This document shows positions 15,102-23,781 of a DNA stretch of 36,166 bases, one piece after another. The stretch is taken from assembly GCA_902798915.1 (NCBI GenBank), contig CADBYM010000034.1:1-36166 (forward strand). The letters are read 5' to 3'. The notes below the pieces were generated by a model. That model made no database searches, had not been told where the DNA came from, and was given only the letters and a program-made list of their open reading frames with translations. Both the position numbers and the translations under genes were made by a program. How positions within the stretch are numbered: position 1 is the stretch's first letter; every line of letters starts with the position of its first letter. This stretch comes from an uncultured Coriobacteriaceae bacterium (lineage in GTDB: Bacteria; Actinomycetota; Coriobacteriia; Coriobacteriales; Atopobiaceae).

Positions 15102-18100
15102 CTACTTCGCGGAAAGCTGAGCCTCAATCTTCTCGAAGACGGTATCGGGCAGCTCGTCGCCTTGCAGCACGAAGCCCTTCCCCTCACGGAAGTTCTCCTT
15201 TGCCACGCTGATCATCAGCTTGATGCGGTTGAGCTGATTGACCTCGCTTGCGCCCGGGTCGTAGTCCACGGCCACGATGTTGCTCTGCGGGTGCAGCTGG
15301 CGCAGGCGCTTGATGACGCTCTTCCCCACCACATGGTTGGGAAGACAGGCGAACGGGGAGGCACAGATGATGTTGGGCGTGCCCGTCTCTATGAGCTCCA
15401 CCATCTCGGCCGTGAGCAGCCAGCCCTCACCCATCGTATTGCACAGCGAGAGAATCTCCTCGGCCTTCTTGCCCAAGTCGAAGATCTGCGTATACGGCTC
15501 GAAGCGCTCGCTCTCCTCGAGCATCTTGTTGATGGGGGCTCGAAGCGCGTCAATCGCAGCGATGCCAATGCCGTGCGTCACCCGCTTCTTGCGCTTGGTG
15601 CCCAGCTCCTGCTTGAGGTTGATCTGGTTGGAGGTACCGAAGAGGAAGAAGTCCAAGAGTCCAGGCACGTTCGCCTCGCATCCTTCCGCCTCGATCACGC
15701 GTACCACGTCGTTGTTTGCCGTGGGATGGAACTTGACGAGAATCTCGCCCACCACGCCGACACGCGGCTTCGAGCGATCGTTGACGAGCGGCAGGGCGTC
15801 AAACGCGCGCACCGTGTCGTGGCAGAGGCGGTAGAACGTCTTGCGCGACGCACGCGGCACCTGCACCTTGGCACGAGCCATGAGGTCGGCATAGAGCTTG
15901 TCGGCCGCCCCCGGCTCTGCCTCATAGGGTCGCGTGCGATACAGGCATTGCATGATGAGGTCGCCGAAGAGCAGCGAGTAGATGGCACCCATCAGCAGAC
16001 TTGGCTTCAAGATCTTGAATCCCGGGTTCGACTCGTCGAGGCCACCCGCCACCGAAAGCGAGATGACGGGTATCTCAGGATGACCAGACTCCTTGAGCGC
16101 TTTGCGGATGAGGGCAATGTAGTTGGTCGCACGGCAACCGCCGCCCGTCTGCGAGATGAGCACGGCGGTACGCTTGAGGTCATACTTGCCCGAGAGAACC
16201 GCGTTGATCAGCTGCCCCGTCACCAGGATCGAGGGATAGCAGATGTCGTTGTTCACGTACTTGAGACCCGCGTCAACCGCACCATGGTCCACCGACGGGA
16301 GCAGCACGACGTTGTAGCCCGCGTCGCGCAGCACGGCCTCCACGAGCTCGAAGTGTATGGGTGACATCTGGGGGGCGAGGATGGTGTAGCCGCCCTCCTG
16401 CATCTCCTTGGTGAAGCGCACCTTCTGGAACGCGGCGCTCTCTGAGGCGCGGTACACCGGCGGCCGACGACGCAAGTCCGTCTGGCGCGCCTGCTCCAGC
16501 GAACCATCGGCCATGTACACCTCAGGCGGTCGCACCTCCTTGACCTCACCTCGCTCGACCTGCAGGTCGAGCTTCTCGCGCTCCTCCTCAAGCGCCGCCA
16601 TGAGGGAGCGAACGCGAATGCGCGCGGCACCGAGGTTCGAGACCTCATCGATCTTGAGCACGGTGTAGATCTTGTCGCTGGCCTCCAGAATCTCCTGCAC
16701 CTGATCGCACGTGAGCGCGTCGAGGCCGCAGCCAAAGCTGTTGAGCTGGATGAGGTCCAGGTCGTTGCGCGCGGCCACGAAGCGTGCCGCGCGATACAGG
16801 CGGCTGTGGTACATCCACTGGTCGACCACGCGGATGGGCCGCTCGGGCAGCATCTTGTGAGCCACACTGTCCTCGGTGAGCACGGCGAAGCCGAAGCTGT
16901 TCACCAGCTCGGGAATGGCGTGGTTGATCTCGGGATCGTTGTGATAGGGGCGACCGGCAATCACGATGCCGTGGCCGTCATGCTCCTCGATCCATGCGAG
17001 CGTCTCGTCGCCCAGGCGATGCATCTGCTCCTTGAACTCGAGGTCCTCTTGCCATGCCGCGTCGACGGCGTCATCGATCTGCTTGCGCGTGATGTGCGTC
17101 CCGCGGAAGCGGCCCTTGCCCTGCTTGGCATCCTCCTCGCGCTGCAGCGAGATGACCTCGTACAGACGCCGCTTGAGCTCCTTCTTGTCGTCATAGGGCA
17201 GGAAGGGCGCGAGGTACTGCACCTCAGGCGCCCCGAGCTCGTCCACGTTGAGCTCGAGTGCCTGCGGATAGCTCATCACGATGGGGCAGTTGTAATGGTT
17301 GGTCGCCGTCTCGTCCTCCTGGCGCTCCCACCGCACGCAGGGCATCCAGATGAAGTCAACGTCCTTGGCAAGCAGGTTCATGATGTGGCCGTGACTCAGC
17401 TTCGCGGGATAGCAGACGCTCTCGCTCGGCATGGACTCGATGCCAGCCTCATAGATGCGCTTGGTCGATTGATCGGAGAGAACCACCGCGAAGCCAAGCT
17501 GCGTGAAGAACTCGTGCCAGAAGGGGTAATTCTCGTACATGTTGAGCGCACGCGGGATGCCTACGGTGCCGCGAGGCGCGTCCTGCGGCGCGATGCCCTC
17601 GCGCTCGAAGAGCAGCTCGTTCTTTCGCTTGAAGAGGTTGGGCGCCTCCACCTTGCCCTTGCGCGACCGACCGGAGCCCTTCTCGCAGCGGTTGCCGGTT
17701 ATGAAGCGACGGCCGCCGCCGAAGTCGTTGATGGTCAGAAGGCAGTTGTTGGAGCAGCGTCCGCAGTTGACCTTGGTGAGCTTGACAGTGAGTGCATTGA
17801 GGGCGCTCCGGTTGAGCACCGTGGACGTGCCATCGCGTCCCGCGCGGTCGCGCGCGAGCAGCGCCGCGCCATATGCGCCCATCGAGCCTGCGATGTCGGG
17901 ACGAATCACCTCACGTCCCGTAAGCAGCTCGAAGGCACGCAGCGTCGCATCGCTCATGAAGGTGCCACCCTGCACCACGATGTGGGCGCCGATCTCGTCG
18001 TAGTCACGAAGCTTGATGACCTTAAAGAGCGCGTTCTTGATGACGGAGTACGAGAGGCCCGCCGCCACGTCACCGATGGTCGCGCCCTCCTTCTGAGCCT

Positions 18101-19685
18101 GCTTGACGCGCGAGTTCATGAACACCGTGCAGCGGCTGCCGAGGTCCACCGGGTGCTCCCCCGCCACGGCCGCCTGCGCGAACTCCTGCACCGTCATGCC
18201 CATGGAGTCGGCAAAGCTCGCCACGAAGGAGCCGCAGCCCGAGGAGCACGCCTCGTTGAGAGCGATGTGCTCGATGACGCCGTCCTTGACCTGCAAGCAC
18301 TTCATGTCCTGGCCACCGATATCCAAGATGAACTCGACGTCCGGCACGAATGCCTGAGCGCCACGCAGGTGAGCGACCGTCTCGACCTCACCCGAGTCGG
18401 CACGCAGGGCCTCGATGAGAATGCCCTCGCCATAACCGGTGGTGGTGACATGGCCGATCGTGCAATCGGCCGGCATGTGTTCGTAGATGTCGTTCATGAT
18501 GGCTCGCGCGGTGCCGAGGACGTCGCCGTTGTTGACGTCATACCACGTGTAGAGCAGCTCGCCGTCCTCCCCGACCACGGCCGCCTTGAGCGTGGTGGAA
18601 CCGGCGTCGATGCCGATGAAGGCGCGTCCGTGGTACTCGTCAAGCACGCCCTTCGGCACGACTTCGATGTCGTGGCGGGCATGGAACGCGTCGAGCTCGG
18701 CTGCGGTGGCAAAGAGCGGGTCCAGGCGGGCAACCTCGGTGCCCTGAGTGTCCTTGAGCGCTGCCAACGCATCGATGACCTGCGCGAACGTCACGAGCTT
18801 ATCCGTCTCGCCGGCCAGTGCCGCACCCGTCGCCACAAAGAGATGCGCGTTTGTCGGCACGATGCGGTGCTCCTCGTCAAGGTTGAGCGTAAGGTAAAAG
18901 CGCTCGCGGAGCTCGCTGAGATACTGCAAGGGGCCACCGAGGAAGGCGACGTAGCCACGGATGGGATGGCCGCAGGCAAGGCCGGAGACCGTCTGGTTCG
19001 CGACGGCCTGGAAGATGGAGGCCGCGATGTCGGCGGGGGCGGCGCCCTCGTTGAGGAGCGGCTGCACGTCCGACTTCGCAAAGACGCCGCAGCGGCTCGC
19101 GATGGGATAGATGTGCGTGGCGGACTTCGCCAGCTCGTTGAGGCCGGATGCGTCCGTCTTGAGCAGAGACGCCATCTGGTCGATGAAGGCACCCGTACCA
19201 CCGGCGCACGTGCCGTTCATGCGCTGCTCGATGCCGTTGTCGAAGTAGATGATCTTTGCGTCCTCGCCACCGAGCTCGATGGCGCAGTCCGTCTGGGGGA
19301 TGAGCGCCTCGACGGCACGCTTGCTCGCGATGACCTCCTGGACGAACTCGAGACCGAGCCAAGTGGCAAGCAACATGCCACCCGAGCCGGTGATGGACAC
19401 GCGCATCGGAGCGTCGCCAATCACCTTGCGCGCACGCTCGAAGAGCTCCGTCGCCGTGGCACGGATGTCGGTGTGATGGCGCTCGTAGTTCGCGTACACC
19501 AGATTTGAGTTGCCATCGATGACCGCCAGCTTGACGGTGGTGGACCCGACGTCTATGCCCAGCCGCAGCCTCGCATGGCGAAAGTCCGCATGACTGCGAG
19601 GCTTGAGCTCGGCACCATCGGCGACGAGGGCCACAGAAGGCTTCGCGGCACTCTGGGCCGCAGAAGACTGGCTGGTCCTAACCAT
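15102..19685 (-). CDS. Giant acyl-CoA dehydratase activase-like fusion (2-hydroxyglutaryl-CoA dehydratase type)
   Basis: The 1,527-residue protein joins parts that are separate in classical 2-hydroxyacyl-CoA dehydratase systems. Two ASKHA ATPase (BadF/HgdC-type) domains come first: GIDVGSTTVK at 43-52 and GIDAGSTTLK at 358-367. Each has ELGGEDAK/DIGGQDMK and cysteines suited to a bridging [4Fe-4S] cluster (Cys160/Cys199 and Cys480/Cys519). A Cys cluster (641, 644, 648, 667) follows, then a DUF2229 region (from about 705) and an HgdB-like region (about 930-1060). HgdC-type ATPases drive ATP-dependent electron transfer to the dehydratase, a radical chemistry found in anaerobes. Such long fusions are common in Coriobacteriia and Clostridia, but their substrate is unknown. 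AGAGGAG precedes the ATG, which overlaps the TetR stop by 8 bp. The long open frame on the opposite strand is only a shadow. Confidence 0.9.
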   Translation of the reverse strand: MVRTSQSSAAQSAAKPSVALVADGAELKPRSHADFRHARLRLGIDVGSTTVKLAVIDGNSNLVYANYERHHTDIRATATELFERARKVIGDAPMRVSITGSGGMLLATWLGLEFVQEVIASKRAVEALIPQTDCAIELGGEDAKIIYFDNGIEQRMNGTCAGGTGAFIDQMASLLKTDASGLNELAKSATHIYPIASRCGVFAKSDVQPLLNEGAAPADIAASIFQAVANQTVSGLACGHPIRGYVAFLGGPLQYLSELRERFYLTLNLDEEHRIVPTNAHLFVATGAALAGETDKLVTFAQVIDALAALKDTQGTEVARLDPLFATAAELDAFHARHDIEVVPKGVLDEYHGRAFIGIDAGSTTLKAAVVGEDGELLYTWYDVNNGDVLGTARAIMNDIYEHMPADCTIGHVTTTGYGEGILIEALRADSGEVETVAHLRGAQAFVPDVEFILDIGGQDMKCLQVKDGVIEHIALNEACSSGCGSFVASFADSMGMTVQEFAQAAVAGEHPVDLGSRCTVFMNSRVKQAQKEGATIGDVAAGLSYSVIKNALFKVIKLRDYDEIGAHIVVQGGTFMSDATLRAFELLTGREVIRPDIAGSMGAYGAALLARDRAGRDGTSTVLNRSALNALTVKLTKVNCGRCSNNCLLTINDFGGGRRFITGNRCEKGSGRSRKGKVEAPNLFKRKNELLFEREGIAPQDAPRGTVGIPRALNMYENYPFWHEFFTQLGFAVVLSDQSTKRIYEAGIESMPSESVCYPAKLSHGHIMNLLAKDVDFIWMPCVRWERQEDETATNHYNCPIVMSYPQALELNVDELGAPEVQYLAPFLPYDDKKELKRRLYEVISLQREEDAKQGKGRFRGTHITRKQIDDAVDAAWQEDLEFKEQMHRLGDETLAWIEEHDGHGIVIAGRPYHNDPEINHAIPELVNSFGFAVLTEDSVAHKMLPERPIRVVDQWMYHSRLYRAARFVAARNDLDLIQLNSFGCGLDALTCDQVQEILEASDKIYTVLKIDEVSNLGAARIRVRSLMAALEEEREKLDLQVERGEVKEVRPPEVYMADGSLEQARQTDLRRRPPVYRASESAAFQKVRFTKEMQEGGYTILAPQMSPIHFELVEAVLRDAGYNVVLLPSVDHGAVDAGLKYVNNDICYPSILVTGQLINAVLSGKYDLKRTAVLISQTGGGCRATNYIALIRKALKESGHPEIPVISLSVAGGLDESNPGFKILKPSLLMGAIYSLLFGDLIMQCLYRTRPYEAEPGAADKLYADLMARAKVQVPRASRKTFYRLCHDTVRAFDALPLVNDRSKPRVGVVGEILVKFHPTANNDVVRVIEAEGCEANVPGLLDFFLFGTSNQINLKQELGTKRKKRVTHGIGIAAIDALRAPINKMLEESERFEPYTQIFDLGKKAEEILSLCNTMGEGWLLTAEMVELIETGTPNIICASPFACLPNHVVGKSVIKRLRQLHPQSNIVAVDYDPGASEVNQLNRIKLMISVAKENFREGKGFVLQGDELPDTVFEKIEAQLSAK

Positions 19686-20349
19686 GAACGTACTCCTCTC
19701 TTGCCTCCGCCAGGCTTGCGGAGGCAGTAATCATATTGAAGTCGATGGGGCGCCCGTAAAGGTCACCCGGACGTACGAACATAAGCGCGGTCATCACACG
19801 CGCCATCATGTCGTCGGTCTCCACCATCCCCGTCGTGAGCCACCGGATGAGAACCCCGACCTCAGCCGAAATGGCAAAGGTCAGGTAATAGTCGAAGCCA
19901 GCCTCGACCAACGGCGAGAAGCCCTGGTGGGCACGCGCCTCGACGACCTCGCGCACCAGTTGTTTGAGACGTCCCACAAAGGCGGGGTCTCCCCCCTCGC
20001 CCAAGAGCGCGCTCAATAGCTCGCCGTTCTCGCGGAAGTATGCAAGAAGCTCCGTCGCTCCCGGGCACGGATTAAACGCTTGGATGGCCTGCTCGAGCTC
20101 GGGCAGGGTAACGTCGGATATGCTCTGTACGAGGGGCACGAGGTCGGCCTCGACCTCCTCCTCTATGGAGCGAACCAAGGCCGGTATGTCGCGATAGTGC
20201 GAATAGAACGTGCGACGTGTCACGTCGGCGCGCTTGGTGACCCCCGTTACCGTAACCTTGGAGAGATCACCTACATCAAGAATCTCTCCCGCCAGCGCAT
20301 CGCGGAGGGCCAGCCGTGTGCGCAGGCTGCGTCGGTCGATTGCTCCCAC
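19678..20349 (-). CDS. TetR-family transcriptional regulator
   Basis: The product (223 aa with the GTG start) has an N-terminal TetR helix-turn-helix: LRDALAGEILDVGDLSKVTV then GVTKRADVTRRTFYSHY. The C-terminal ligand-binding domain carries a hydrophobic helix (YYLTFAISAEVGVLIRWL) resembling TetR_C_7-type regulators. The GTG at 20349 is chosen because AAGGAG lies 6 nt before it; a longer ATG start at 20418 has none. The gene overlaps the giant activase by 8 bp and is first in the transcript, so it probably regulates its own operon. A palindrome about 30-45 nt before the start is a candidate operator. Confidence 0.88.
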   Translation of the reverse strand: MGAIDRRSLRTRLALRDALAGEILDVGDLSKVTVTGVTKRADVTRRTFYSHYRDIPALVRSIEEEVEADLVPLVQSISDVTLPELEQAIQAFNPCPGATELLAYFRENGELLSALLGEGGDPAFVGRLKQLVREVVEARAHQGFSPLVEAGFDYYLTFAISAEVGVLIRWLTTGMVETDDMMARVMTALMFVRPGDLYGRPIDFNMITASASLAEAREEYVHG

Positions 20350-20377
20350 ACATGCTCCTTCACGAAGTGAGCAATAG

Positions 20378-20392
20378 TACACATCATGTGCA
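20378..20392. promoter_or_regulatory. Candidate TetR operator (imperfect palindrome)
   Basis: TACACATCATGTGCA has arms matching at 6 of 7 positions around a central base and sits 29 nt before the TetR start. Placement suits autoregulation of the TetR-activase operon. No second copy was seen. Confidence 0.35.
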
Positions 20393-20443
20393 GTATTACG
20401 CATTCTGAGCAAAACCATTCCGACTTCACAGAACTCTCATCAC

Positions 20444-20486
20444 AAAAGGACGGTCCCTTCGTGGAAAGAGCCACGAAGGGACCGTC
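20444..20486 (-). terminator. Intrinsic terminator after the RiPP precursor gene
   Basis: The arms 20449-20464 and 20471-20486 are a perfect 16-bp inverted repeat (GACGGTCCCTTCGTGG) with a 6-nt loop. On the minus strand TTTT follows closely. It isolates the precursor gene from the TetR gene downstream. Confidence 0.88.
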
Positions 20487-20544
20487 TACCCCTGCTTGTC
20501 TCGGCCTGCGCACTTGCAGCTTAGACAAATATGTAAGAACGCCT

Positions 20545-20877
20545 TTATCCTTTATGGGCGATACGGGAGCACCCTTTGGGGACGACAAGAAGAGAATCAC
20601 AGAGATACGTCATGATGCAGTTCTTAGGATACGTGGTGATGTCGGTAGTTCCGCCTGCCACGTGCGCGAGCTCGTCGAGGTCGATCTCCTCGGATTGCGC
20701 GCTCGCGCGCTCCAGCTCGGCCACGTCCACTTGATAGCCCAGTTCGGCAGCAGCCGCTGCTAGTATCTCGGCGTCACTTCCCGCGTACGCCGCAGCAGCC
20801 TCCTCTAGCCGCTTGGCCAGCGTCTCGTCGGAACGCATATCGTGCTCTAGCCTTACCAGTTCGCTGTCCTTGCCCAT
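20545..20877 (-). CDS. Nif11-leader RiPP precursor peptide (lanthipeptide-like core)
   Basis: The 110-residue peptide has a helical, acidic leader (1-76) ending in EEIDLDELAHVAGG. The Gly75-Gly76 pair is the usual cut site for a C39-type protease. The leader pattern, including ILAAAAAELGYQVDVAELE, fits the Nif11-like leader family used by several post-translationally modified peptides. The 34-residue core (from TTDITTYP) holds three Cys plus several Thr and Ser. It includes CIMTYLC, which resembles the CTLTxEC lipid-II-binding ring of mersacidin-type lantibiotics but lacks the Glu. A terminator follows directly and glgX ends 72 nt upstream. The ribosome binding site (GAGAG) is weak. No modification enzyme, protease or exporter is nearby. 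The leader family is fairly sure; the class of modification is inferred. Confidence 0.8.
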   Translation of the reverse strand: MGKDSELVRLEHDMRSDETLAKRLEEAAAAYAGSDAEILAAAAAELGYQVDVAELERASAQSEEIDLDELAHVAGGTTDITTYPKNCIMTYLCDSLLVVPKGCSRIAHKG

Positions 20878-20949
20878 GTCTTACTCTCATCGCCTAGAAA
20901 TGTTATGTTGAGAGAACATATCACCACTTCCCTCACTGTGAGCAGGCGG

Positions 20950-23028
20950 TCACTTGGCCACCAGCACCATAAGGCTGCGCGGGCCAAGCGTAATGGGCGA
21001 GTCGACCACCACGCCTTCGCGAATCTCCTCCTCGGGGGTATAGACGACCTTCTCCCACCGCATCCCTGCTGGCACGATTGGCAGCTCCAGCGTCCGCTCC
21101 TCCCAGTAGGTGTTCACGCCGCAATAGATGAAGCAGTCCTGCGCCGCACCGTGATCGGCCACCGTCTCCGCAAACATGAACCCAAAGGTGTGGAAGGGAT
21201 TCATGGCATCGAACACCCAAGCGCGCTCGCCATGAAACGAGAGCTCGGGATACCCACTCGAGTTCACGTCTGAGTAGAACTGCGCCCTACGCAACACGGG
21301 ATGTGCCGTCCTCAGCGCAATCATCCGCTTGAAGAACTCGAACGTGGATCGGTTCCGCTCCAGGTCGCCCCAGTCGAGCCACGAGATGGCGTTGTCCTGA
21401 CAGTAGGCGTTGTTGTTGCCTCCTTGCGAGTTGCGGAACTCATCACCAGCCAGGATCATCGGTACGCCACGACTGAGCAGGAGCAGCGCGACGGCGTTCT
21501 TTATCTGCCGCGCGCGCAGCGCGTTGACTTCGACATCATCCGTAACGCCTTCAACGCCGCAGTTCCAGCTGTTGTTGTCGTTGGCACCATCGCAGTTCGC
21601 CTCGCCGTTGCCCTCGTTGTGCTTCTCGTTGTACGAGACCAAATCGTTCAGCGTAAAGCCATCGTGGCAGGTGATGAAGTTGACGCTCGCCTCCGCGCTC
21701 CTGTTTGCGTAAAGGTCGGGCGAGCCCTGGATTCGCACGAGCATCTCGGGTCCACACTCGGCATCGCTCTTCAAAAAACGCCTTAGGCAGTCGCGGTATT
21801 TGCCGTTCCACTCGGCCCAACGACCCCAGGCAGGAAAGCTTCCCACTTGGTACAGGCCACCCGCGTCCCAAGCCTCGGCTATGAGCTTCGTCTTGCCGAG
21901 GACGGGGTCTTGGGCGAGGGACTCAAGCAACGGCGGACTGCTCATGGGTGCGCCTTCCGCGTCCCGGGAGAGAATCGAGGCGAGGTCGAAACGGAAGCCG
22001 TCGATGTGGTATGTGCTCACCCAATAGCGCAGGCAATCCAGGATGAAGTTCCTCACCACGGCGTTGTTGCAGTTCATGGTGTTGCCGCAGCCGCTGAAGT
22101 TGTAATAGTAGCCATCGGGTGTGAGCAGGTAGTACGTCTTGTTGTCGATGCCCCTGAAGGAAATGTAGGGACCCATCTCGTTACCCTCGGCCGTGTGGTT
22201 GAAGACGACGTCAAGCATGACCTCGATGCCGCTTCGGTGGAACTGCCTGATTGCGTTTTTCAACTCCTCCGACGCGAGGCCCCGCGTGCCTGATGCCGCA
22301 TAGCCCGCCTTTGGTGCAAAGAAGTCCACGGTCGAGTAGCCCCAATAGTTGTACAGGCGTTGCCCGTCCACGACGCGGCTGTTCTCAAGCTCGTCGAACT
22401 CAAAGATGGGCAGCAACTCCACGCAGTTCACACCAAGTTCCTTGAGATAGGGAATCTTGTCCACAAGTCCGGCAAAGGTACCCTGGTACTTCGCACCGCT
22501 CTGCGCGCCCATGGTAAGGCCACGCACGTGAGCCTCGTAGATCACGAGGTCACCGAGGGGAAGCTCGAGAGGCTTGTCGGTGCCCCAATCGAAGTCCTCG
22601 GGAATGACCTTGCCTCTGTGGATGAACTCACGCTTGGAAGCAGGTGGCTCGCCCCACCGCTCCCTGCCCACGACCATCTTTGCATAGGGGTCAAGCAAAA
22701 CCTTCCGGCAATCGAACCGATGGCCACCTTGCGGGTCAATCGGCCCGTCGAAGCGGTATCCGTACTCAAGCTCCTCGTAGTCGAGGCCATAAACAATCAT
22801 CGAGAAGACGTTGCCAATCCTAAACTCGTCCGGGAACGGAATCACCACGAAGGGCTCATCCGCTCCCCGGTGGTACAGGAGGAGCTCGCATGACGTCGCA
22901 TGCTTCGAGAAGACCGAGAAGTTGACGGCGTTCTCGTAGAGTATGGTCGCTCCGAACGGACTCACGTGTCCGCACCGATACAGGATGCCGCCAAGCTCGT
23001 GCGTGGGGTAGTTATCCATCGCTCTCAT
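20950..23028 (-). CDS. glgX: Glycogen debranching enzyme GlgX / isoamylase-type
   Basis: The 692-residue GH13 enzyme hydrolyses alpha-1,6 branches of glycogen or limit dextrin. An N-terminal CBM48 domain (about 10-110, with GATILYENAVNFSVFS) precedes the catalytic barrel. Conserved motifs are DVVFNHTAEGN, the nucleophile in GFRFDLAS, the acid/base in LIAEAWDAGG and the third acidic residue in FITCHDGFTLNDLVSYNEKH. GGAG precedes the ATG at 23028. Length and motif order are normal for the family. No other glycogen gene is in the window. Confidence 0.95.
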   Translation of the reverse strand: MRAMDNYPTHELGGILYRCGHVSPFGATILYENAVNFSVFSKHATSCELLLYHRGADEPFVVIPFPDEFRIGNVFSMIVYGLDYEELEYGYRFDGPIDPQGGHRFDCRKVLLDPYAKMVVGRERWGEPPASKREFIHRGKVIPEDFDWGTDKPLELPLGDLVIYEAHVRGLTMGAQSGAKYQGTFAGLVDKIPYLKELGVNCVELLPIFEFDELENSRVVDGQRLYNYWGYSTVDFFAPKAGYAASGTRGLASEELKNAIRQFHRSGIEVMLDVVFNHTAEGNEMGPYISFRGIDNKTYYLLTPDGYYYNFSGCGNTMNCNNAVVRNFILDCLRYWVSTYHIDGFRFDLASILSRDAEGAPMSSPPLLESLAQDPVLGKTKLIAEAWDAGGLYQVGSFPAWGRWAEWNGKYRDCLRRFLKSDAECGPEMLVRIQGSPDLYANRSAEASVNFITCHDGFTLNDLVSYNEKHNEGNGEANCDGANDNNSWNCGVEGVTDDVEVNALRARQIKNAVALLLLSRGVPMILAGDEFRNSQGGNNNAYCQDNAISWLDWGDLERNRSTFEFFKRMIALRTAHPVLRRAQFYSDVNSSGYPELSFHGERAWVFDAMNPFHTFGFMFAETVADHGAAQDCFIYCGVNTYWEERTLELPIVPAGMRWEKVVYTPEEEIREGVVVDSPITLGPRSLMVLVAK

Positions 23029-23123
23029 GTTATTACTCCGTTCTTGTCGCGTACGCTAGAGTGTAACATGCGGCACACGCAATCACCGTAGAGACATGCC
23101 TCTCGGGCGATGTCCCACGACCA

Positions 23124-23193
23124 CCTAACGGAATCGGGGGTTGCGGCACGGCGGTGCGGGCGCGCCTAACGGAATCGGGGGTTGCGGCACGGC
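23124..23193. repeat. Two perfect 29-bp direct repeats
   Basis: The same 29 bases, beginning CCTAACGGAATCGGGGG and ending CACGGC, occur at 23124-23152 and 23165-23193 with a 12-bp spacer. They are GC-rich versions of the units in the adjoining array (23195-23303). Two copies with an unequal neighbourhood do not make a CRISPR. Confidence 0.9.
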
Positions 23194-23194
23194 C

Positions 23195-23303
23195 CCTAAC
23201 GAAAAAGGAGCTTATGGCATGCCACAACCTTGCTTTTCGTTAGATTTCGTGCCACAACTCGTCTTTTTCTAAGATGGCATGCCACAACCTTGCTTTTCGT
23301 GAG
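23195..23303. repeat. Palindromic repeat cluster of four 24-bp units
   Basis: One forward unit (23195-23219, CTAACGAAAA...TGGCA) faces three reverse units (23220-23243, 23250-23273, 23280-23303; TGCCACAAC...TTTTCGTTAG or variants). The forward/reverse pair folds around the centre TGGCATGCCA. A 27-bp stretch is identical at 23214-23240 and 23274-23300, spaced by exactly 60 bp. With the two units at 23124-23193 there are six degenerate copies, three in each orientation, in the gap upstream of glgX. This resembles REP-type extragenic palindromes. Confidence 0.82.
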
Positions 23304-23337
23304 GCCATCCCGGCCATCCCGGCCACCCTCGTTACCT

Positions 23338-23781
23338 TCACACTGCGCTATAGCCTTCCAGCAGCGCAATTGCCCGCATATAGCGCTTTTGTCGGCTAAG
23401 GTCCCTCTCGGTCGGAGGGTGGTTCAATCTGCTGAGGTCGGCGTTGTGGCGTAGGTCCGCCAGCTTGACCTTTCGGGCAACAGGGTCATCTGCAAGCGCC
23501 GCAACGTATTCCATATAGGGAATGCCCGAACTGTGCGTGAGCTTCTTGCAGGTGGCAACATAGCATTCCGGCACGCCAGCCCTTATCAGCCCGTCGGCCG
23601 TGGCCTGCGTGTCTTCCATCACATCATGCAGGAGCGCCACGCACACCTCGTGCTCCGTATCCATCTGCTCTGCCAAGTGCCAAGGATGAAAGACATAGGG
23701 CATACCCGACTTGTCAACTTGGTCCTTATGCGCATCGAAGCAAATCCTCATCGCAAGCTTCGTCACCGCTGTGTACAGCAT
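23338..23781 (-). CDS. Small HD-domain protein, alarmone hydrolase-like (RelA/SpoT HD family)
   Basis: The 147-residue protein is a stand-alone HD domain with the RelA/SpoT hydrolase layout: His32 in YVFHPWHLA, His52-Asp53 in LLHDVMED (which includes the Glu-Asp pair of hydrolase-active members), and Asp109/Asn113 in KLADLRHNAD. It would remove pyrophosphate from (p)ppGpp using a divalent metal, as in MESH1-type small alarmone hydrolases. No synthetase or TGS/ACT domain is attached. AAGGGAG precedes the ATG. A related nucleotide substrate is possible. Confidence 0.82.
   Translation of the reverse strand: MLYTAVTKLAMRICFDAHKDQVDKSGMPYVFHPWHLAEQMDTEHEVCVALLHDVMEDTQATADGLIRAGVPECYVATCKKLTHSSGIPYMEYVAALADDPVARKVKLADLRHNADLSRLNHPPTERDLSRQKRYMRAIALLEGYSAV

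Noticed and set aside
16806..19508. Very long plus-strand open frame (900 codons) opposite the activase gene
   Set aside because: The minus strand there encodes an intact, motif-rich protein; the plus reading is a GC-bias shadow without family motifs.
23124..23303. Possible CRISPR array
   Set aside because: Units occur in both orientations, spacing is irregular, there are no unique spacers of constant length and no cas genes are nearby.
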